A stretch of DNA of 64,000 nucleotides, taken from NCBI GenBank assembly GCA_900466875.1, contig UBNQ01000027.1, positions 1 through 64,000 on the forward strand, read 5' to 3'. The translations under genes were made by a program, and so were the position numbers. Origin of the DNA: Hyphomicrobiales bacterium (GTDB lineage: Bacteria > Pseudomonadota > Alphaproteobacteria > Rhizobiales > Rhizobiaceae). The first letter of the stretch is position 1, and each line of letters starts with the position of its first letter. The notes beneath the pieces were generated by a model. That model saw only the letters and a program-made list of their open reading frames with translations, ran no database searches and was not told the origin of the DNA. This document shows, in pieces, positions 45,368-54,749 of the stretch.

Positions 45368-46588
45368 TCACTGGAAAGGGCGGATGAGCAGGATGCGGCA
45401 AGGCTCGCCGGCAGCGACTTCCGGCGCATGCGCCTCGCGAATGATCAGGCCGTCGGCATGGGCAAAAATCTTCATCATCGACGAATCCTGTTTCGGATTG
45501 GCGTCGGCCACCAGATTTCCCCGGTCATCCCGGGTGATTTTTGCGCGGAGATAATCCTGCCGCTGGTCGTTTGCGGCAAGTGGCCTTGCTGTGATGCCCA
45601 AAACGTCGCGACGGCGTTCAGGAAGGCTTGCGAGGCGGCGCAGCAGCGGCTCGAGAAACAGCATGCCCGTCACCATGCTGGCGACCGGGTTTCCGGGCAG
45701 GCCCAGCACATGCATGCCGTCGAGCGAGCCGACCATCAGCGGTTTTCCCGGCCGCATGGCGATACGCCAGAAATCGAGCTCCATGCCGGAGGCCTTCAGC
45801 GTCGCCTGAACCAGGTCGTGGTCGCCGACAGATGCTCCGCCAAGGGTGACGAGGATATCGGCACCGACATCACGGGCGCGCTTTATGGCGGCTGCGATGG
45901 CCTCCTGATTGTCCGCGGCAATTCCGAGATCGAGAACCTCGCCGCCGTTGTCGCGCACGAGAGCGGCGGCGCCGAACGTGTTCGAGGCGATGATCTGCGC
46001 GGGAGCGGGCGTGCCGCCCGGCTGGATCAGTTCGTCGCCGGTGGCAAGGATCGCCACTTTCGGCCTGCGCAATACGGGCAGCGTCGGGTGGTTCATCGCT
46101 GCGGCCACCGTGAGATGGGAGAAGTCGAGTAGCGTGCCTGCTTTCAGCACGGTTTCCCCTTCCGCGAAATCCTGACCGCGCGGGCGGATATGTCGCCCGG
46201 CGGCGACTTCGAATGTCGTGCGGATGCGGTTGCCGCCGATCTTTTCGGCATCTTCCTGAATAAGGATCGTATTGGCACCTTCGGGAACCGGAGCGCCGGT
46301 GAAGATACGGACCGTTTCGCCAGGCCCCAAAGTGCCTTCAAACGCGTGGCCAGCAGCGGCGCTTCCGATGACAGTCAGTTCGGAGCCGATCTGCGGCGCA
46401 TCAGTGGCGGCCAGCGCGTAACCGTCCATGGCGGAGGAGTTGAACGGCGGCTGGGTCAGCCTTGCCTGAATGTCGGAGGCGAGCACACGTGTCGCGGCGT
46501 CACCGAGGGGGACGGTTTCGATTTCGGTGATCGGATGAGCGCGGGCAAGCAGGCGGGCCTTGGCGTCTGATACGGGCAAAAGCGCCAT
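45368..46588 (-). CDS. moeA: Molybdopterin molybdotransferase MoeA
   Basis: A 406-residue enzyme that inserts molybdate into adenylated molybdopterin. Motifs in order: QPPFNSSAMDGYALAA, IFTGAPVPEGANTILIQED, HIRPRGQDFAEGE, ILVTLGGASVGDHDLV and LPGNPVASMVTGMLF. GAGGAG stands before the ATG. The gene follows moaC by 19 bp and belongs to the trpD-trpC-moaC-moeA run. The photolyase gene starts 56 bases beyond its stop. Confidence 0.96.
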   Translation of the reverse strand: MALLPVSDAKARLLARAHPITEIETVPLGDAATRVLASDIQARLTQPPFNSSAMDGYALAATDAPQIGSELTVIGSAAAGHAFEGTLGPGETVRIFTGAPVPEGANTILIQEDAEKIGGNRIRTTFEVAAGRHIRPRGQDFAEGETVLKAGTLLDFSHLTVAAAMNHPTLPVLRRPKVAILATGDELIQPGGTPAPAQIIASNTFGAAALVRDNGGEVLDLGIAADNQEAIAAAIKRARDVGADILVTLGGASVGDHDLVQATLKASGMELDFWRIAMRPGKPLMVGSLDGMHVLGLPGNPVASMVTGMLFLEPLLRRLASLPERRRDVLGITARPLAANDQRQDYLRAKITRDDRGNLVADANPKQDSSMMKIFAHADGLIIREAHAPEVAAGEPCRILLIRPFQ

Positions 46589-46607
46589 GGCGAAATCTCC
46601 TCAAGGC

Positions 46608-47093
46608 TCAGGCGTGATAGGTTCCGGATTTGCCGCCGGTCTTTTCCAGCAGCCTTATTCCGCCGATTTCCATCGCCTTGTCTGCTGCCTTGGCCATGTC
46701 GTAAATCGTCAGGCAGGCCACGGAGACGGCGGTAAGCGCTTCCATCTCCACCCCGGTCTTGCCTGTAAGTTTCGCGGTGGCGGTAACGCGCAGGCCGGGC
46801 AAGGCTTCGTCCTCGGTGATCTCGACGGATACCTTCGTCAGCATCAGCGGATGGCAGAGCGGAATGAGGTCGGAGGTCTTCTTGGCGGCCATGATGCCGG
46901 CAAGGCGCGCGGTGCCGATGACATCGCCCTTCTTGGCATTGCCTTGGCGGATCAGTGCCAGCGTTTCCGGCAGCATGCGGACAAAACCTTCGGCGGTGGC
47001 CGACCGGCTCGTTTCGACCTTGTCGCCGACATCGACCATATGGGCCTCGCCGGCCTGATTGATATGAGTGAGCGTGTTCGGTTGCCTGGCCAT
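46608..47093 (-). CDS. moaC: Cyclic pyranopterin monophosphate synthase MoaC
   Basis: A 161-residue enzyme of molybdenum cofactor synthesis, acting after MoaA to form cPMP. Visible: the start [32 protein letters not shown], the signature [16 protein letters not shown] and [19 protein letters not shown]. The start ATG (47093) overlaps the trpC stop TGA as TGATG, so translation is coupled to trpC. An in-frame GTG lies one codon upstream. Confidence 0.96.
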   Translation of the reverse strand: MARQPNTLTHINQAGEAHMVDVGDKVETSRSATAEGFVRMLPETLALIRQGNAKKGDVIGTARLAGIMAAKKTSDLIPLCHPLMLTKVSVEITEDEALPGLRVTATAKLTGKTGVEMEALTAVSVACLTIYDMAKAADKAMEIGGIRLLEKTGGKSGTYHA

Positions 47094-47911
47094 CACTCGG
47101 CCGCCAGCGTGCCTGCTTGCCCGGTCAGAAGCGCCCGCGTTGCGGCAGCAACATCATCCTTGCGCATCAGGCTTTCGCCGACGAGGAAAGTGCTAATGTC
47201 GACCTTTTGCAGGCGCTGGCAATCCTCATGGGTGAAGATACCGCTTTCGCCGACGAGCAGACGATCATCGCCGGTTACCATGGCCGACAGGCGTTCGCTG
47301 GTCGAAAGGCTGACTTCGAAGGTTCTCAGGTTGCGGTTGTTGACGCCGAGAAGCGGCGAGGGGAGTTTTAGCGCCCGCTCCATCTCGGCTTCGTCATGCA
47401 CTTCGATCAGGCTGTCCATGCCGAGTTCGGTGGCGGTCTCGTAGAGAGCCAAGGCCTCGTCATCGGATAGCGATGCCATGATGATCAGGATGCAGTCGGC
47501 ACCCCAGGCGCGCGCTTCATAGACCTGGTAGGGCTCGAACATGAAATCCTTGCGCAAGGCCGGCAGCGCACAGGCATTGCGGGCGGCGACGAGGAATTCC
47601 GGTGCGCCCTGAAAGCTCGGCGTATCGGTGAGCACGGAAAGACAGGCGGCACCGCCAGCCTCATAGGCTGCAGCCAGCGCCGGTGGATCGAAATCCGGGC
47701 GGATCAGGCCTTTGGACGGGCTTGCCTTCTTGATCTCGGCGATGAGACCGAACTGACCGGCCTGTTTTTTTGCCTGCAGCGCCTTGAGGAAGCCTCGCGG
47801 TGCGGACTGGTCGGCGGCGCGGGCCTTGATCTCGGCAAGCGGAACCGCGGCCTTGGCTGCCTCGATCTCGACGCGCTTGTAGGCTTCGATCCTTTCCAGA
47901 ATATCGGCCAT
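47093..47911 (-). CDS. trpC: Indole-3-glycerol phosphate synthase
   Basis: A 272-residue monofunctional TIM-barrel enzyme closing the indole ring in tryptophan synthesis. Visible: [20 protein letters not shown] with the catalytic Lys, [52 protein letters not shown] and [16 protein letters not shown]. The start ATG is four bases after the trpD stop. TrpC without fused TrpF is normal in alphaproteobacteria. Confidence 0.97.
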   Translation of the reverse strand: MADILERIEAYKRVEIEAAKAAVPLAEIKARAADQSAPRGFLKALQAKKQAGQFGLIAEIKKASPSKGLIRPDFDPPALAAAYEAGGAACLSVLTDTPSFQGAPEFLVAARNACALPALRKDFMFEPYQVYEARAWGADCILIIMASLSDDEALALYETATELGMDSLIEVHDEAEMERALKLPSPLLGVNNRNLRTFEVSLSTSERLSAMVTGDDRLLVGESGIFTHEDCQRLQKVDISTFLVGESLMRKDDVAAATRALLTGQAGTLAAE

Positions 47912-47915
47912 GATC

Positions 47916-48941
47916 CTATTCCTTCTCGTTGGAGACCGCCACGAGCCGGTCGAGCGCTGCCGTAGCCTTGCCGCTCTCGAGCGAGGCGGTGGCGAGCAGC
48001 ATAGCATCCTTCAAGGTTTCCGCCTTGCCGGCAACGACAAGAGCCGCTGCGGCATTGCAGAGCGAGATATCGCGATAGGCGTTCTTTGCGCCGCCGAGAA
48101 CGGCACGCAGGGCCGCCGCATTGGCGATGCCATCGCCGCCCTTGAGATCCGCAAGCGTTGCCGGGGCGACGCCGAAATCGGTTGGTGACAGCTCGAATTC
48201 ACGGATTTTTCCGTCTTCCAGCGCCACGACCTGCGTCGTGCCCGTCGTAGTGATCTCGTCAAGACCCTGGCCGTGAACGACCCAGACGGTTTCCGATCCC
48301 ATTTCGCGCAGCGTTTCGGCAATCGGCATCAGCCATTGCGGCGAATAGACGCCAAGCAGCTGGCGTTTTGCGCCGGCCGGATTGGAGAGCGGACCAAGAA
48401 GATTGAAGATCGTTCGTGTGCCGAGCTCGACGCGGCTCGGGCCGACATGACGCATGGCTGCATGGTGCATGGAGGCGAACATGAAGCCGATGCCCGCCTC
48501 GCGGATGCAGCGGGCGATCTGGTCTGGACCGATCTCCAAATTGACGCCGAGCGCCGACAGCGCATCGGCCGTGCCGGATTTCGAGCTGAGCGCCCGGTTG
48601 CCGTGCTTGGCGACCGTCAGGCCCGCACCCGCCGCGATGATCGAGGCGAGCGTGGAAATGTTGTAGGTTCCCGCGCCATCGCCGCCGGTACCGACGATGT
48701 CGACGGCATCCGCGGGTGCTTCCACCCGCAGCATCTTGGCACGCATGGTCGAGACGGCACCGGTCATTTCGGCAACCGTTTCACCCCTGACCCTCAGCGC
48801 CATCAGAAAGCCGCCGATCTGCGACGGCGTCGCTTCGCCGGACATGAGAATTCCAAAGGCGTCCTGCGCCTCTTCGCGGGAAAGCGATTCGCCGGTGGCA
48901 ACCTTGGCGAGGAGCGGCTTCAAGTCAGGCATTTTCGGCAT
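47916..48941 (-). CDS. trpD: Anthranilate phosphoribosyltransferase
   Basis: A 341-residue enzyme joining anthranilate and PRPP. Visible: [18 protein letters not shown] (PRPP-binding glycine loop), [55 protein letters not shown] and [14 protein letters not shown]. The start is ambiguous between 48941 and an ATG three codons in; GAGG lies close to the first. It starts nine bases after the ppiD stop, so trp genes here ride on a promoter shared with a chaperone. Confidence 0.97.
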   Translation of the reverse strand: MPKMPDLKPLLAKVATGESLSREEAQDAFGILMSGEATPSQIGGFLMALRVRGETVAEMTGAVSTMRAKMLRVEAPADAVDIVGTGGDGAGTYNISTLASIIAAGAGLTVAKHGNRALSSKSGTADALSALGVNLEIGPDQIARCIREAGIGFMFASMHHAAMRHVGPSRVELGTRTIFNLLGPLSNPAGAKRQLLGVYSPQWLMPIAETLREMGSETVWVVHGQGLDEITTTGTTQVVALEDGKIREFELSPTDFGVAPATLADLKGGDGIANAAALRAVLGGAKNAYRDISLCNAAAALVVAGKAETLKDAMLLATASLESGKATAALDRLVAVSNEKE

Positions 48942-48950
48942 CCGCCTCGA

Positions 48951-50840
48951 TTATTGAACTGTGGATGCAGACTGATCGAGGACAGTCTGGTTGATCGATA
49001 CGCCGTACCGGTCCTTCAGGCTGTTGACCATCTGGTCGAGCATGTCGTCGCCGGCGGATTCCGCCAGGCGCTGAAGCTGCGGGTCGTTGGCCAATTCCTC
49101 CGAGGGAGCCTGTTCGACAGCCGTCACCTTCATCAGCATGCGGCTTTCGCGGTCTGCCGCAAGCGCGGTGCCGGTGGTGTCGACGGGGCCGGAGAAGGCG
49201 GCAGTGATTGCTTCCGCGCCGAAGATCGCGTCTTCGGCATTGCGGCGCAGGCCGGTCTTGGTTTCCACCGCAATACCGAGGTCCTCGGCGATCACGGCCA
49301 GCGTTTCGCCCTTGTCCAGGCGGGCCTTGAGTTCGGCGGCCCTGGCGGTCAGCGCTTCACTTTGCTGTTCGGCCGTCCAGTCGACCACGACCTTGTCGCG
49401 GACTTCGGCCAGCGCACGTTCGCGTTCGGGCGTCACGTTACGCACTTCGAACCAGATATAGCCGGTATTTCCGAGAGCGACCGGAATGGTATCCTGGCCC
49501 GGTTCGGTGCGGAACACTTCGGCAACAAGATTGCTGGCGGCAGGCAGGTTTGCGATCGGCTGTTCCTTCTCGTCCTGACCCGACGCATCGGCTGTCACGG
49601 TGACGAGCTTGAGGTTCAGTTCCTTGGCCGCGTCGTCGAGTGTCGCGCCGCCGCCGCGCAGGTCCTCGAAGCGGTCATGGGCGCTGGTGATCTCGCGGGA
49701 AGCGGCGGCGACCGCCACCTGCTGGCGCAACTCGTCCTTCACCTCGTCGAACGTGCGGGTGCTTTCCGGGCGGATGTTGGAAATGCGCAGGATGACCGAG
49801 CCGAACGTGCCCTTGATGACCGGGGTAATGCCGCCGTTCGCAGAAACCTTGAAAGCCGGTTCCGCCCAGGCCGGATCCGGAATGCTTTCCCTAGTGAAAT
49901 CGCCGAGATGCACGTCGGTGGCGGTTTTGCCCTGATCCTTGATGACCTGGTCGAACGTGGTCGTGCCGTCATGCAGCTGGGTGGCTGCGGCGTCCGCCAT
50001 TTCCTTGTTGGGGAAGGTCAGCTGCTCGATCGTGCGGGTCTCGTGGGTCTTGTAGCCGTCCTTGCGCTTGTCGTATTCGGCGCGCAGTTCGTCATCGGTG
50101 ATCGAGGAGGCGTCGGCGATGTCGCTCGGCTCGAGCTTCACATAGGCAAAGTTGCGGTATTCCGGTGCGCGGTAGCGAGCCTTGTTGGCGTCGAACCAGG
50201 TAGTCAGAACGTCGTCCGCCGGTGCCTTCACCGGATCGATATTGGCGTTGGACAGAAGCAGATAATCGATCGTGCGGGCTTCGTCGCGATATTGTTTCAG
50301 CGCATCGAGCATGACCTGCGGCGGCTTGAAGCCATCCGATACCGCTTCGACGACCTGGCTGCGGACCGCGACCCTGCTGCGTTCGGCGATATAGTCGTTT
50401 TCACGCAGGCCGGCATTGCGCAGGCGCGAGGAGAACAGGTCGTGGTCGAACTGGCCGTTGGTGCCCTTGAAGGCGGGGTCTTCGGCAATCAGGTTTGCGA
50501 GACGCTCTTCGGACAGGCCGAGATTCATGTCGTCGGAAAGCTGGTCGAGGGCCGCTCCCGCCGAAAGCTGGGTCAGAACCTCGCGGTCGATGCCGAAGGA
50601 ACGAGCCTGCTGAGCTGTCAACTGCGTGCCGAACTGGCGGCTTAGGTTGGCGATCTGGCGCTGATAGGCAAGCCGGAACTGCTCCGTGGAGATTTCCTGG
50701 TCGCCGACCGTCATCACGGTGTTCGCATTCGATGCGATAAGCGACTGACTGCCGCCCCATACGGCGAAAGAGGCAACCAGGAGCAGAAGCAGAGATTTCG
50801 CGACCCAGGAGCGAGCGGCGTTTCTGAGAGAATCAAGCAT
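48951..50840 (-). CDS. ppiD: Peptidyl-prolyl isomerase / SurA-N periplasmic folding factor PpiD
   Basis: A 629-residue protein anchored by one N-terminal helix (WVAKSLLLLLVASFAVWGGS). Next comes the SurA-N-like helical chaperone domain (about residues 40-200, TEQFRLAYQRQIANLSRQFG) and a parvulin-like region (about 240-390, with FDEVKDELRQQVAVAAASRE near its end), followed by a second parvulin-like unit. It lies in the inner membrane and helps fold outer-membrane and periplasmic proteins emerging from Sec. It heads the ppiD-trpD-trpC-moaC-moeA run. Confidence 0.92.
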   Translation of the reverse strand: MLDSLRNAARSWVAKSLLLLLVASFAVWGGSQSLIASNANTVMTVGDQEISTEQFRLAYQRQIANLSRQFGTQLTAQQARSFGIDREVLTQLSAGAALDQLSDDMNLGLSEERLANLIAEDPAFKGTNGQFDHDLFSSRLRNAGLRENDYIAERSRVAVRSQVVEAVSDGFKPPQVMLDALKQYRDEARTIDYLLLSNANIDPVKAPADDVLTTWFDANKARYRAPEYRNFAYVKLEPSDIADASSITDDELRAEYDKRKDGYKTHETRTIEQLTFPNKEMADAAATQLHDGTTTFDQVIKDQGKTATDVHLGDFTRESIPDPAWAEPAFKVSANGGITPVIKGTFGSVILRISNIRPESTRTFDEVKDELRQQVAVAAASREITSAHDRFEDLRGGGATLDDAAKELNLKLVTVTADASGQDEKEQPIANLPAASNLVAEVFRTEPGQDTIPVALGNTGYIWFEVRNVTPERERALAEVRDKVVVDWTAEQQSEALTARAAELKARLDKGETLAVIAEDLGIAVETKTGLRRNAEDAIFGAEAITAAFSGPVDTTGTALAADRESRMLMKVTAVEQAPSEELANDPQLQRLAESAGDDMLDQMVNSLKDRYGVSINQTVLDQSASTVQ

Positions 50841-51350
50841 CGATCAACATACCTAAAGACAGTCTGCCGCCCAGTTTGGCGGATGAAGCACTGTCTCTAG
50901 AACAAACTTCGCCGGAATAGAAGGCACCGGCGATGAAAAGCGCGCGAGCGCCGGCACGGCAAAAGCGTTGTTTGTGAAATCGGAAGCAGCGGGAAGATCC
51001 ATGCGGGTGAAACCGGCATGGTTGAAGCGGGAATAGGGCAGGCAGCGGCATTCAAAGGGTGGTCGATATCAGGTCTGCCTGCCCCGGCCGTTTCATCGGG
51101 TCTTTCGAGACGTGTCAGTTCCCGTTCGACCCGAATTTCCGACCATCACCGAAGAACCGAGCCGAGACCCGTAGAGGAGGCCGGTTCGCGAACCCGGTTT
51201 CCCATCCGATGACGTGCCGATTGTCATGCATATCGCGGAAGCGGGGATGAAAGGGAGGGCACGCCGCGGCCAAGTGGCCGTAGCGACATGAGTTTATTTT
51301 TCGCAGGCTCAAGAATCTTCCCCGCCTGCTGCTGTTCGGTCGGTCGCGCG
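50841..51350. other. 510-bp intergenic region without a supported gene
   Basis: The region lies upstream of ppiD. Short open frames on both strands (for example 50833-51051 minus and 51018-51212 plus) have no ribosome-binding sites and protein-like composition is absent. It should carry the ppiD operon promoter at its left end. No repeat or RNA gene is recognised. Confidence 0.5.
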
Positions 51351-51698
51351 TTATTTGGTGAAGATGAAGAAGGCGCCGAGTGCGATGAAACCGAAGCCGA
51401 TCGCCTGTTTCCAGTGGAACGATTCTCCCAGATAGAAGACCGAGAAGATCACGAATACCGAGAGCGTGATGATCTCCTGGATGGTCTTCAGCTGGGCGGC
51501 ATTGAAATAACCGTAGCCGATGCGGTTGGCCGGCACCTGGGCGCAATATTCGAAAAATGCGATCGCCCAGCTCGCCAGAATGACGAGGTAGAGCGGCTTG
51601 TTCTCGAATTTCAGATGGCCGTACCAGGCGAAGGTCATGAAGATGTTGGAGAGAATGAGAAGGCCGATGGTCAGGACGGGTGTCAGGGAAAAGCTCAT
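51351..51698 (-). CDS. DUF486 family small membrane protein
   Basis: A 115-residue protein with four membrane helices (PVLTIGLLILSNIFMTFAWY, LYLVILASWAIAFFEYCAQV, IITLSVFVIFSVFYLGES, IGFGFIALGAFFIF). The pattern matches DUF486, small members of the drug/metabolite transporter superfamily; substrate unknown. The frame is open to 51803, but the membrane topology supports the ATG at 51698. The ribosome-binding site is poor. Confidence 0.88.
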   Translation of the reverse strand: MSFSLTPVLTIGLLILSNIFMTFAWYGHLKFENKPLYLVILASWAIAFFEYCAQVPANRIGYGYFNAAQLKTIQEIITLSVFVIFSVFYLGESFHWKQAIGFGFIALGAFFIFTK

Positions 51699-52108
51699 TC
51701 GGGGATGTCCGGCGGGTGTCAGGGAAGGCGAATCAGGTCGCCAGACGCATGAAGATAGAGGCGATGACGGTGAAAACGAGGCCGCCGATAGTCGAAGACG
51801 CATCCATATTTCTGTTGCTGTGGAAGGGACACTACGTTCGTATCGTCAGGCTGGTTCTCGAACGGATCGCTGACATCACTTTTCGGCCATCCGTCCGAAG
51901 ACCGGTCGGTGTTGCTGCCGTGGCCAAAAGTTTCGATGTCATGGCGCGCGGACCGGAAAGCATACCCGTGCCCGGTCGTCGTCAGTCCTGCGGATGCGCA
52001 ATAAGGCGCGCTCTTTCGCCGAAAGGGTCATAATACAGGAGCTTCATCACGAGACGAAAGCCGGTACCAGCGGATGATATCTGAACACGACCAGCCGCTG
52101 GTCTCAGA
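51699..52108. other. 410-bp intergenic region; possible tiny peptides only
   Basis: Two very short minus-strand frames are visible: a 24-residue hydrophobic peptide (start near 51812, MDASSTIGGLVFTVIASIFM) and a 19-residue one (start near 52049, MKLLYYDPFGERARLIAH). Neither has a convincing ribosome-binding site. Nothing else is recognised. Confidence 0.3.
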
Positions 52109-52273
52109 TCAGTGCAGGGTGTCGGTGACTGCCTTGTCGTCGTCCATGATGCTCAGCGCCTGGAACAGGGCTTCGACGAGGATGTCGGTCAGGCCATCCA
52201 TGTCGTTTTCCTGCAGAAAGAGCGCGATAGACTGGTCCGACGGCTGGTTCACGTAATCAAGTTCCTTAGACAT
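52109..52273 (-). CDS. Small acidic protein (54 aa), unknown function
   Basis: A 54-residue frame beginning MSKELDYVNQPSDQSIALFL and ending VTDTLH, with AAGGGA five bases before the ATG. It is acidic (about ten Asp/Glu), helical, and rich in Leu in DGLTDILVEALFQALSIM, with no signal peptide. Codon use is that of the genome (GC-ending codons dominate), which supports it as real. Family not recognised. It might be a partner or antitoxin-like helical protein, but nothing proves that. Confidence 0.6.
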   Translation of the reverse strand: MSKELDYVNQPSDQSIALFLQENDMDGLTDILVEALFQALSIMDDDKAVTDTLH

Positions 52274-52537
52274 TCATGTCCCTTTCATTTGTCCTCATGA
52301 CGCGTGTGGGAGATGTTTGCGTGCTTCGGCTTGCGCCGGGCTGGCTACCAGGTGACGGCTTAGGGCCGTGTCACCGATCGTTAGGCCTAATCCGGTCCTA
52401 ACATATTGTCCTAAAATGAGACGGCAAGGCCTTGAATCGGAACCGAAAGGTTTTTGGCGGGTTCACTTTTTGTGAAGGTCTGGCGGCGAAAGTGGCCTCA
52501 TGTACGGGCGATTCGGCCCAGTGAGTATGGAGATGGC

Positions 52538-52792
52538 ATGACACTGCTGCAGTTCCCCGCCGACAGGCGGACCGCCGACGTGAGGCGATGCGCCGACGCT
52601 CTTCAGCGTCTTCACGGCGAAGAAGCAAACCGTTTCTGGCGTTCGGAAATGGCACAGTTTGCCAGGGGGTTCAGGGAGCAGGGCGTCGAGGACGACGAGA
52701 TCCGCCATCAGGCCGCGCTGTTCATGCATGCGGTGCAGATGGAACTGCAGATGGCGTTCGCCGAAGACGAACGCGACGCATCCGCCTACTGA
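52538..52792 (+). CDS. DUF6074 family small protein
   Basis: An 84-residue protein with a very typical pattern: LLQFPADRRTADVRRCADAL, then LHGEEANRFWRSEM and VQMELQMAFAEDE. The family (DUF6074) is restricted to Rhizobiales as far as I recall and has no known function. ATG 52538 was chosen for the GGAGAT just upstream; the open frame reaches 52454. It converges on the MacB-like permease gene with a hairpin between. Confidence 0.82.
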   Translation: MTLLQFPADRRTADVRRCADALQRLHGEEANRFWRSEMAQFARGFREQGVEDDEIRHQAALFMHAVQMELQMAFAEDERDASAY

Positions 52793-52793
52793 C

Positions 52794-52819
52794 GAATAGC
52801 CGGCTTCTGCCGGCTATTC
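52794..52819. terminator. Convergent hairpin between DUF6074 and the MacB permease
   Basis: An 11-bp perfect stem (GAATAGCCGGC / GCCGGCTATTC) with a TTCT loop lies one base after the DUF6074 stop and eight bases past the permease stop. No clear T-run follows on either strand, so efficiency is uncertain. Confidence 0.65.
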
Positions 52820-52827
52820 ACGACGTG

Positions 52828-54033
52828 CTATTCGTGGCGAAGCGCGTCGATCGGATTGAGCTGCGCCGCGCGGCGAGCCGGAAAATATCCAAATATCATG
52901 CCGATAGCCGCCGAGAAGAGAAATGCGAGCACGATGATCGTCGGGCTCGCGACAAAGGGCACCTGCAGGTAGCTGACGACGCCATAGGCGAGGGCAAGTC
53001 CGGCGACGATGCCGGTCACGCCGCCGAAGATCGACAACATCACCGCTTCCACCAGAAACTGTGTCAGCACCTGTTTTTCCAGTGCGCCGATCGCAAGCCG
53101 AATGCCGATCTCGCGGGTACGCTCGGTCACCGATACCAGCATGATGTTCATGATGCCGATGCCGCCGACGAGAAGGCTGACGGCGGCGACCGCGCCGAGC
53201 AGGCCGGTCAGCAGAACCGTCGTGCCGGTCATCGCGGCCGCGATCTGCGACATGTCGTTGACCGAAAAATCGTCGTCGCGACCGATGGCGATGCGGCGAC
53301 GTTCCCGGAGCAGTCTTTCGACATCCGACTGTACCTTTGTCGTCGATACGCCTTCCTGCGCGGAGATGACAATGCTCGATATCGTCGTGGTGCCGCCGAT
53401 CCGCCGCTGATGCAGCTTGAGCGGCATGATCACCGTGTCGTCCTGATCGTCGCCCATTCCGGACTGGCCCTTGACGGCGAGCACGCCGACGACCGGGCAG
53501 GCGACGTTGCTGACACGAATGCTCTGGCCGACGGGGTCCGCTGCGCCGAACAGTTCGCGGCGCGTCGTTTCGCCGATGATGCAGGCGGCCTTGCTGCCGC
53601 GATCTTCCTCGGGCAGAAAATCCCGGCCGAGCGCAAGGTCCCAGTCCTGCGCGATCATATAGTCGGCCGTGGTGCCGATGACGCCGGTGGAGCGGTTGGC
53701 ACCGCCGGCAATCACGGTCGCCGTTCCACGATTGACGGGGGCGACAGCACGCAGGCCGCTCACCTGATCGCGGATGGCGGCGATATCGTCGTCAGTGAAG
53801 CGTTTTGCTTCAGTGCTCGCCCGGCCCGGCCCCCATTGGCCCGGACGGACGAAAAGCGTGTTCGTGCCGAGCCGCGAAAGTTCGTCACGCACCTTGGCGG
53901 TCGTGCCGTTGCCGACGGTGACCATGGCAATGACGGCGGCCACGCCGATCACCACACCGAGCACGGTGAGGAAAGACCGCAGCATGTTGCGGCTGATGGC
54001 CCGCCAGGCGAGTTTTGCCGTCTCAAACCACAT
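52828..54033 (-). CDS. MacB-type ABC transporter permease
   Basis: A 401-residue permease with the MacB/FtsX layout: one N-terminal helix (AISRNMLRSFLTVLGVVIGV), a large periplasmic domain (about residues 45-270) and three C-terminal helices in the FtsX domain (TTVLLTGLLGAVAAVSLLVG, GGVTGIVAGLALAYGVVSYL, IIVLAFLFSAAIGMIFG). The signature GIGIMNIMLVSVTERTREIG is present. In MacB itself the ATPase is fused; here it is a separate gene. It works with the ATPase and adaptor genes upstream. It overlaps the ATPase stop by 11 nt. Confidence 0.92.
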   Translation of the reverse strand: MWFETAKLAWRAISRNMLRSFLTVLGVVIGVAAVIAMVTVGNGTTAKVRDELSRLGTNTLFVRPGQWGPGRASTEAKRFTDDDIAAIRDQVSGLRAVAPVNRGTATVIAGGANRSTGVIGTTADYMIAQDWDLALGRDFLPEEDRGSKAACIIGETTRRELFGAADPVGQSIRVSNVACPVVGVLAVKGQSGMGDDQDDTVIMPLKLHQRRIGGTTTISSIVISAQEGVSTTKVQSDVERLLRERRRIAIGRDDDFSVNDMSQIAAAMTGTTVLLTGLLGAVAAVSLLVGGIGIMNIMLVSVTERTREIGIRLAIGALEKQVLTQFLVEAVMLSIFGGVTGIVAGLALAYGVVSYLQVPFVASPTIIVLAFLFSAAIGMIFGYFPARRAAQLNPIDALRHE

Positions 54034-54736
54034 GGGCGACCTCCCTTGCCTGGATTTCGTCGCTCACCAGGTGACCATCGACGAAACGAAGAAGCCGGTT
54101 TGCATAGGCGGCGATATCCTCTTCATGGGTGACCATGATGACGGTGATGCCGTTTTCGCGGTTGAGCCTCGTGATCAGATCCATGATCTCGATACTCGTC
54201 CTGGTGTCGAGATTGCCGGTCGGTTCGTCGGCCAGAAGCACAGCCGGGTCGGTGACGATGGCTCTGGCGATCGCCACACGCTGCTGCTGGCCGCCTGAAA
54301 GCTCCTGCGTCGTATGTTCCTCGCGTCCGCGAAGGCCGACCTGTTCGAGCGCCGCCATCGCCCTGCGCCTGCGCTCCGCATGGTCCATGCCGCGATAGAC
54401 GAGCGGCAGTTCGACATTTTCGACCGCCGAGGTGCGCGCCAGAAGATTGAAACCCTGGAAGACGAAACCGAGCATGTGCCGACGCAGCAAGGTCAGTTGC
54501 TCGCGGCTGAAGCCGCTGGTCGGGATACCCTGGAAAATGTATTCGCCGGACGAGGGAAGATCGAGGGCGCCGATGATGTTCATCGCCGTCGACTTGCCGG
54601 AGCCGGACGGGCCCATGATCGAGACGAATTCGCCCTCGGCGATGGTCAGGTCTATCTTGTCGAGTGCGCGAATGGTCGCCTCGCCACGGCCGTAGACCTT
54701 GGAGACCTGCCTGAATGAAATGAGGGGAGCGGCCAT
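54023..54736 (-). CDS. ABC transporter ATP-binding protein (MacB/LolD type)
   Basis: A 237-residue ATPase. Walker [14 protein letters not shown]-loop [12 protein letters not shown], signature [18 protein letters not shown], Walker [14 protein letters not shown] and H-loop VTHEEDI are all intact. The [11 protein letters not shown] and [11 protein letters not shown] phrases are typical of the LolD/MacB group. It powers the adjoining permease. ATG 54736 was taken for the GGGAG seven bases upstream; it starts 13 bases after the adaptor stop. Confidence 0.95.
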   Translation of the reverse strand: MAAPLISFRQVSKVYGRGEATIRALDKIDLTIAEGEFVSIMGPSGSGKSTAMNIIGALDLPSSGEYIFQGIPTSGFSREQLTLLRRHMLGFVFQGFNLLARTSAVENVELPLVYRGMDHAERRRRAMAALEQVGLRGREEHTTQELSGGQQQRVAIARAIVTDPAVLLADEPTGNLDTRTSIEIMDLITRLNRENGITVIMVTHEEDIAAYANRLLRFVDGHLVSDEIQAREVAHVV

Positions 54737-54749
54737 CTTTCGTCTCCCG

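Noticed and set aside
48273..50645. 790-codon open frame antisense to trpD and ppiD
   Set aside because: Shadow frame created by high GC at third positions of the real genes. It crosses the intergenic junction and two unrelated genes.
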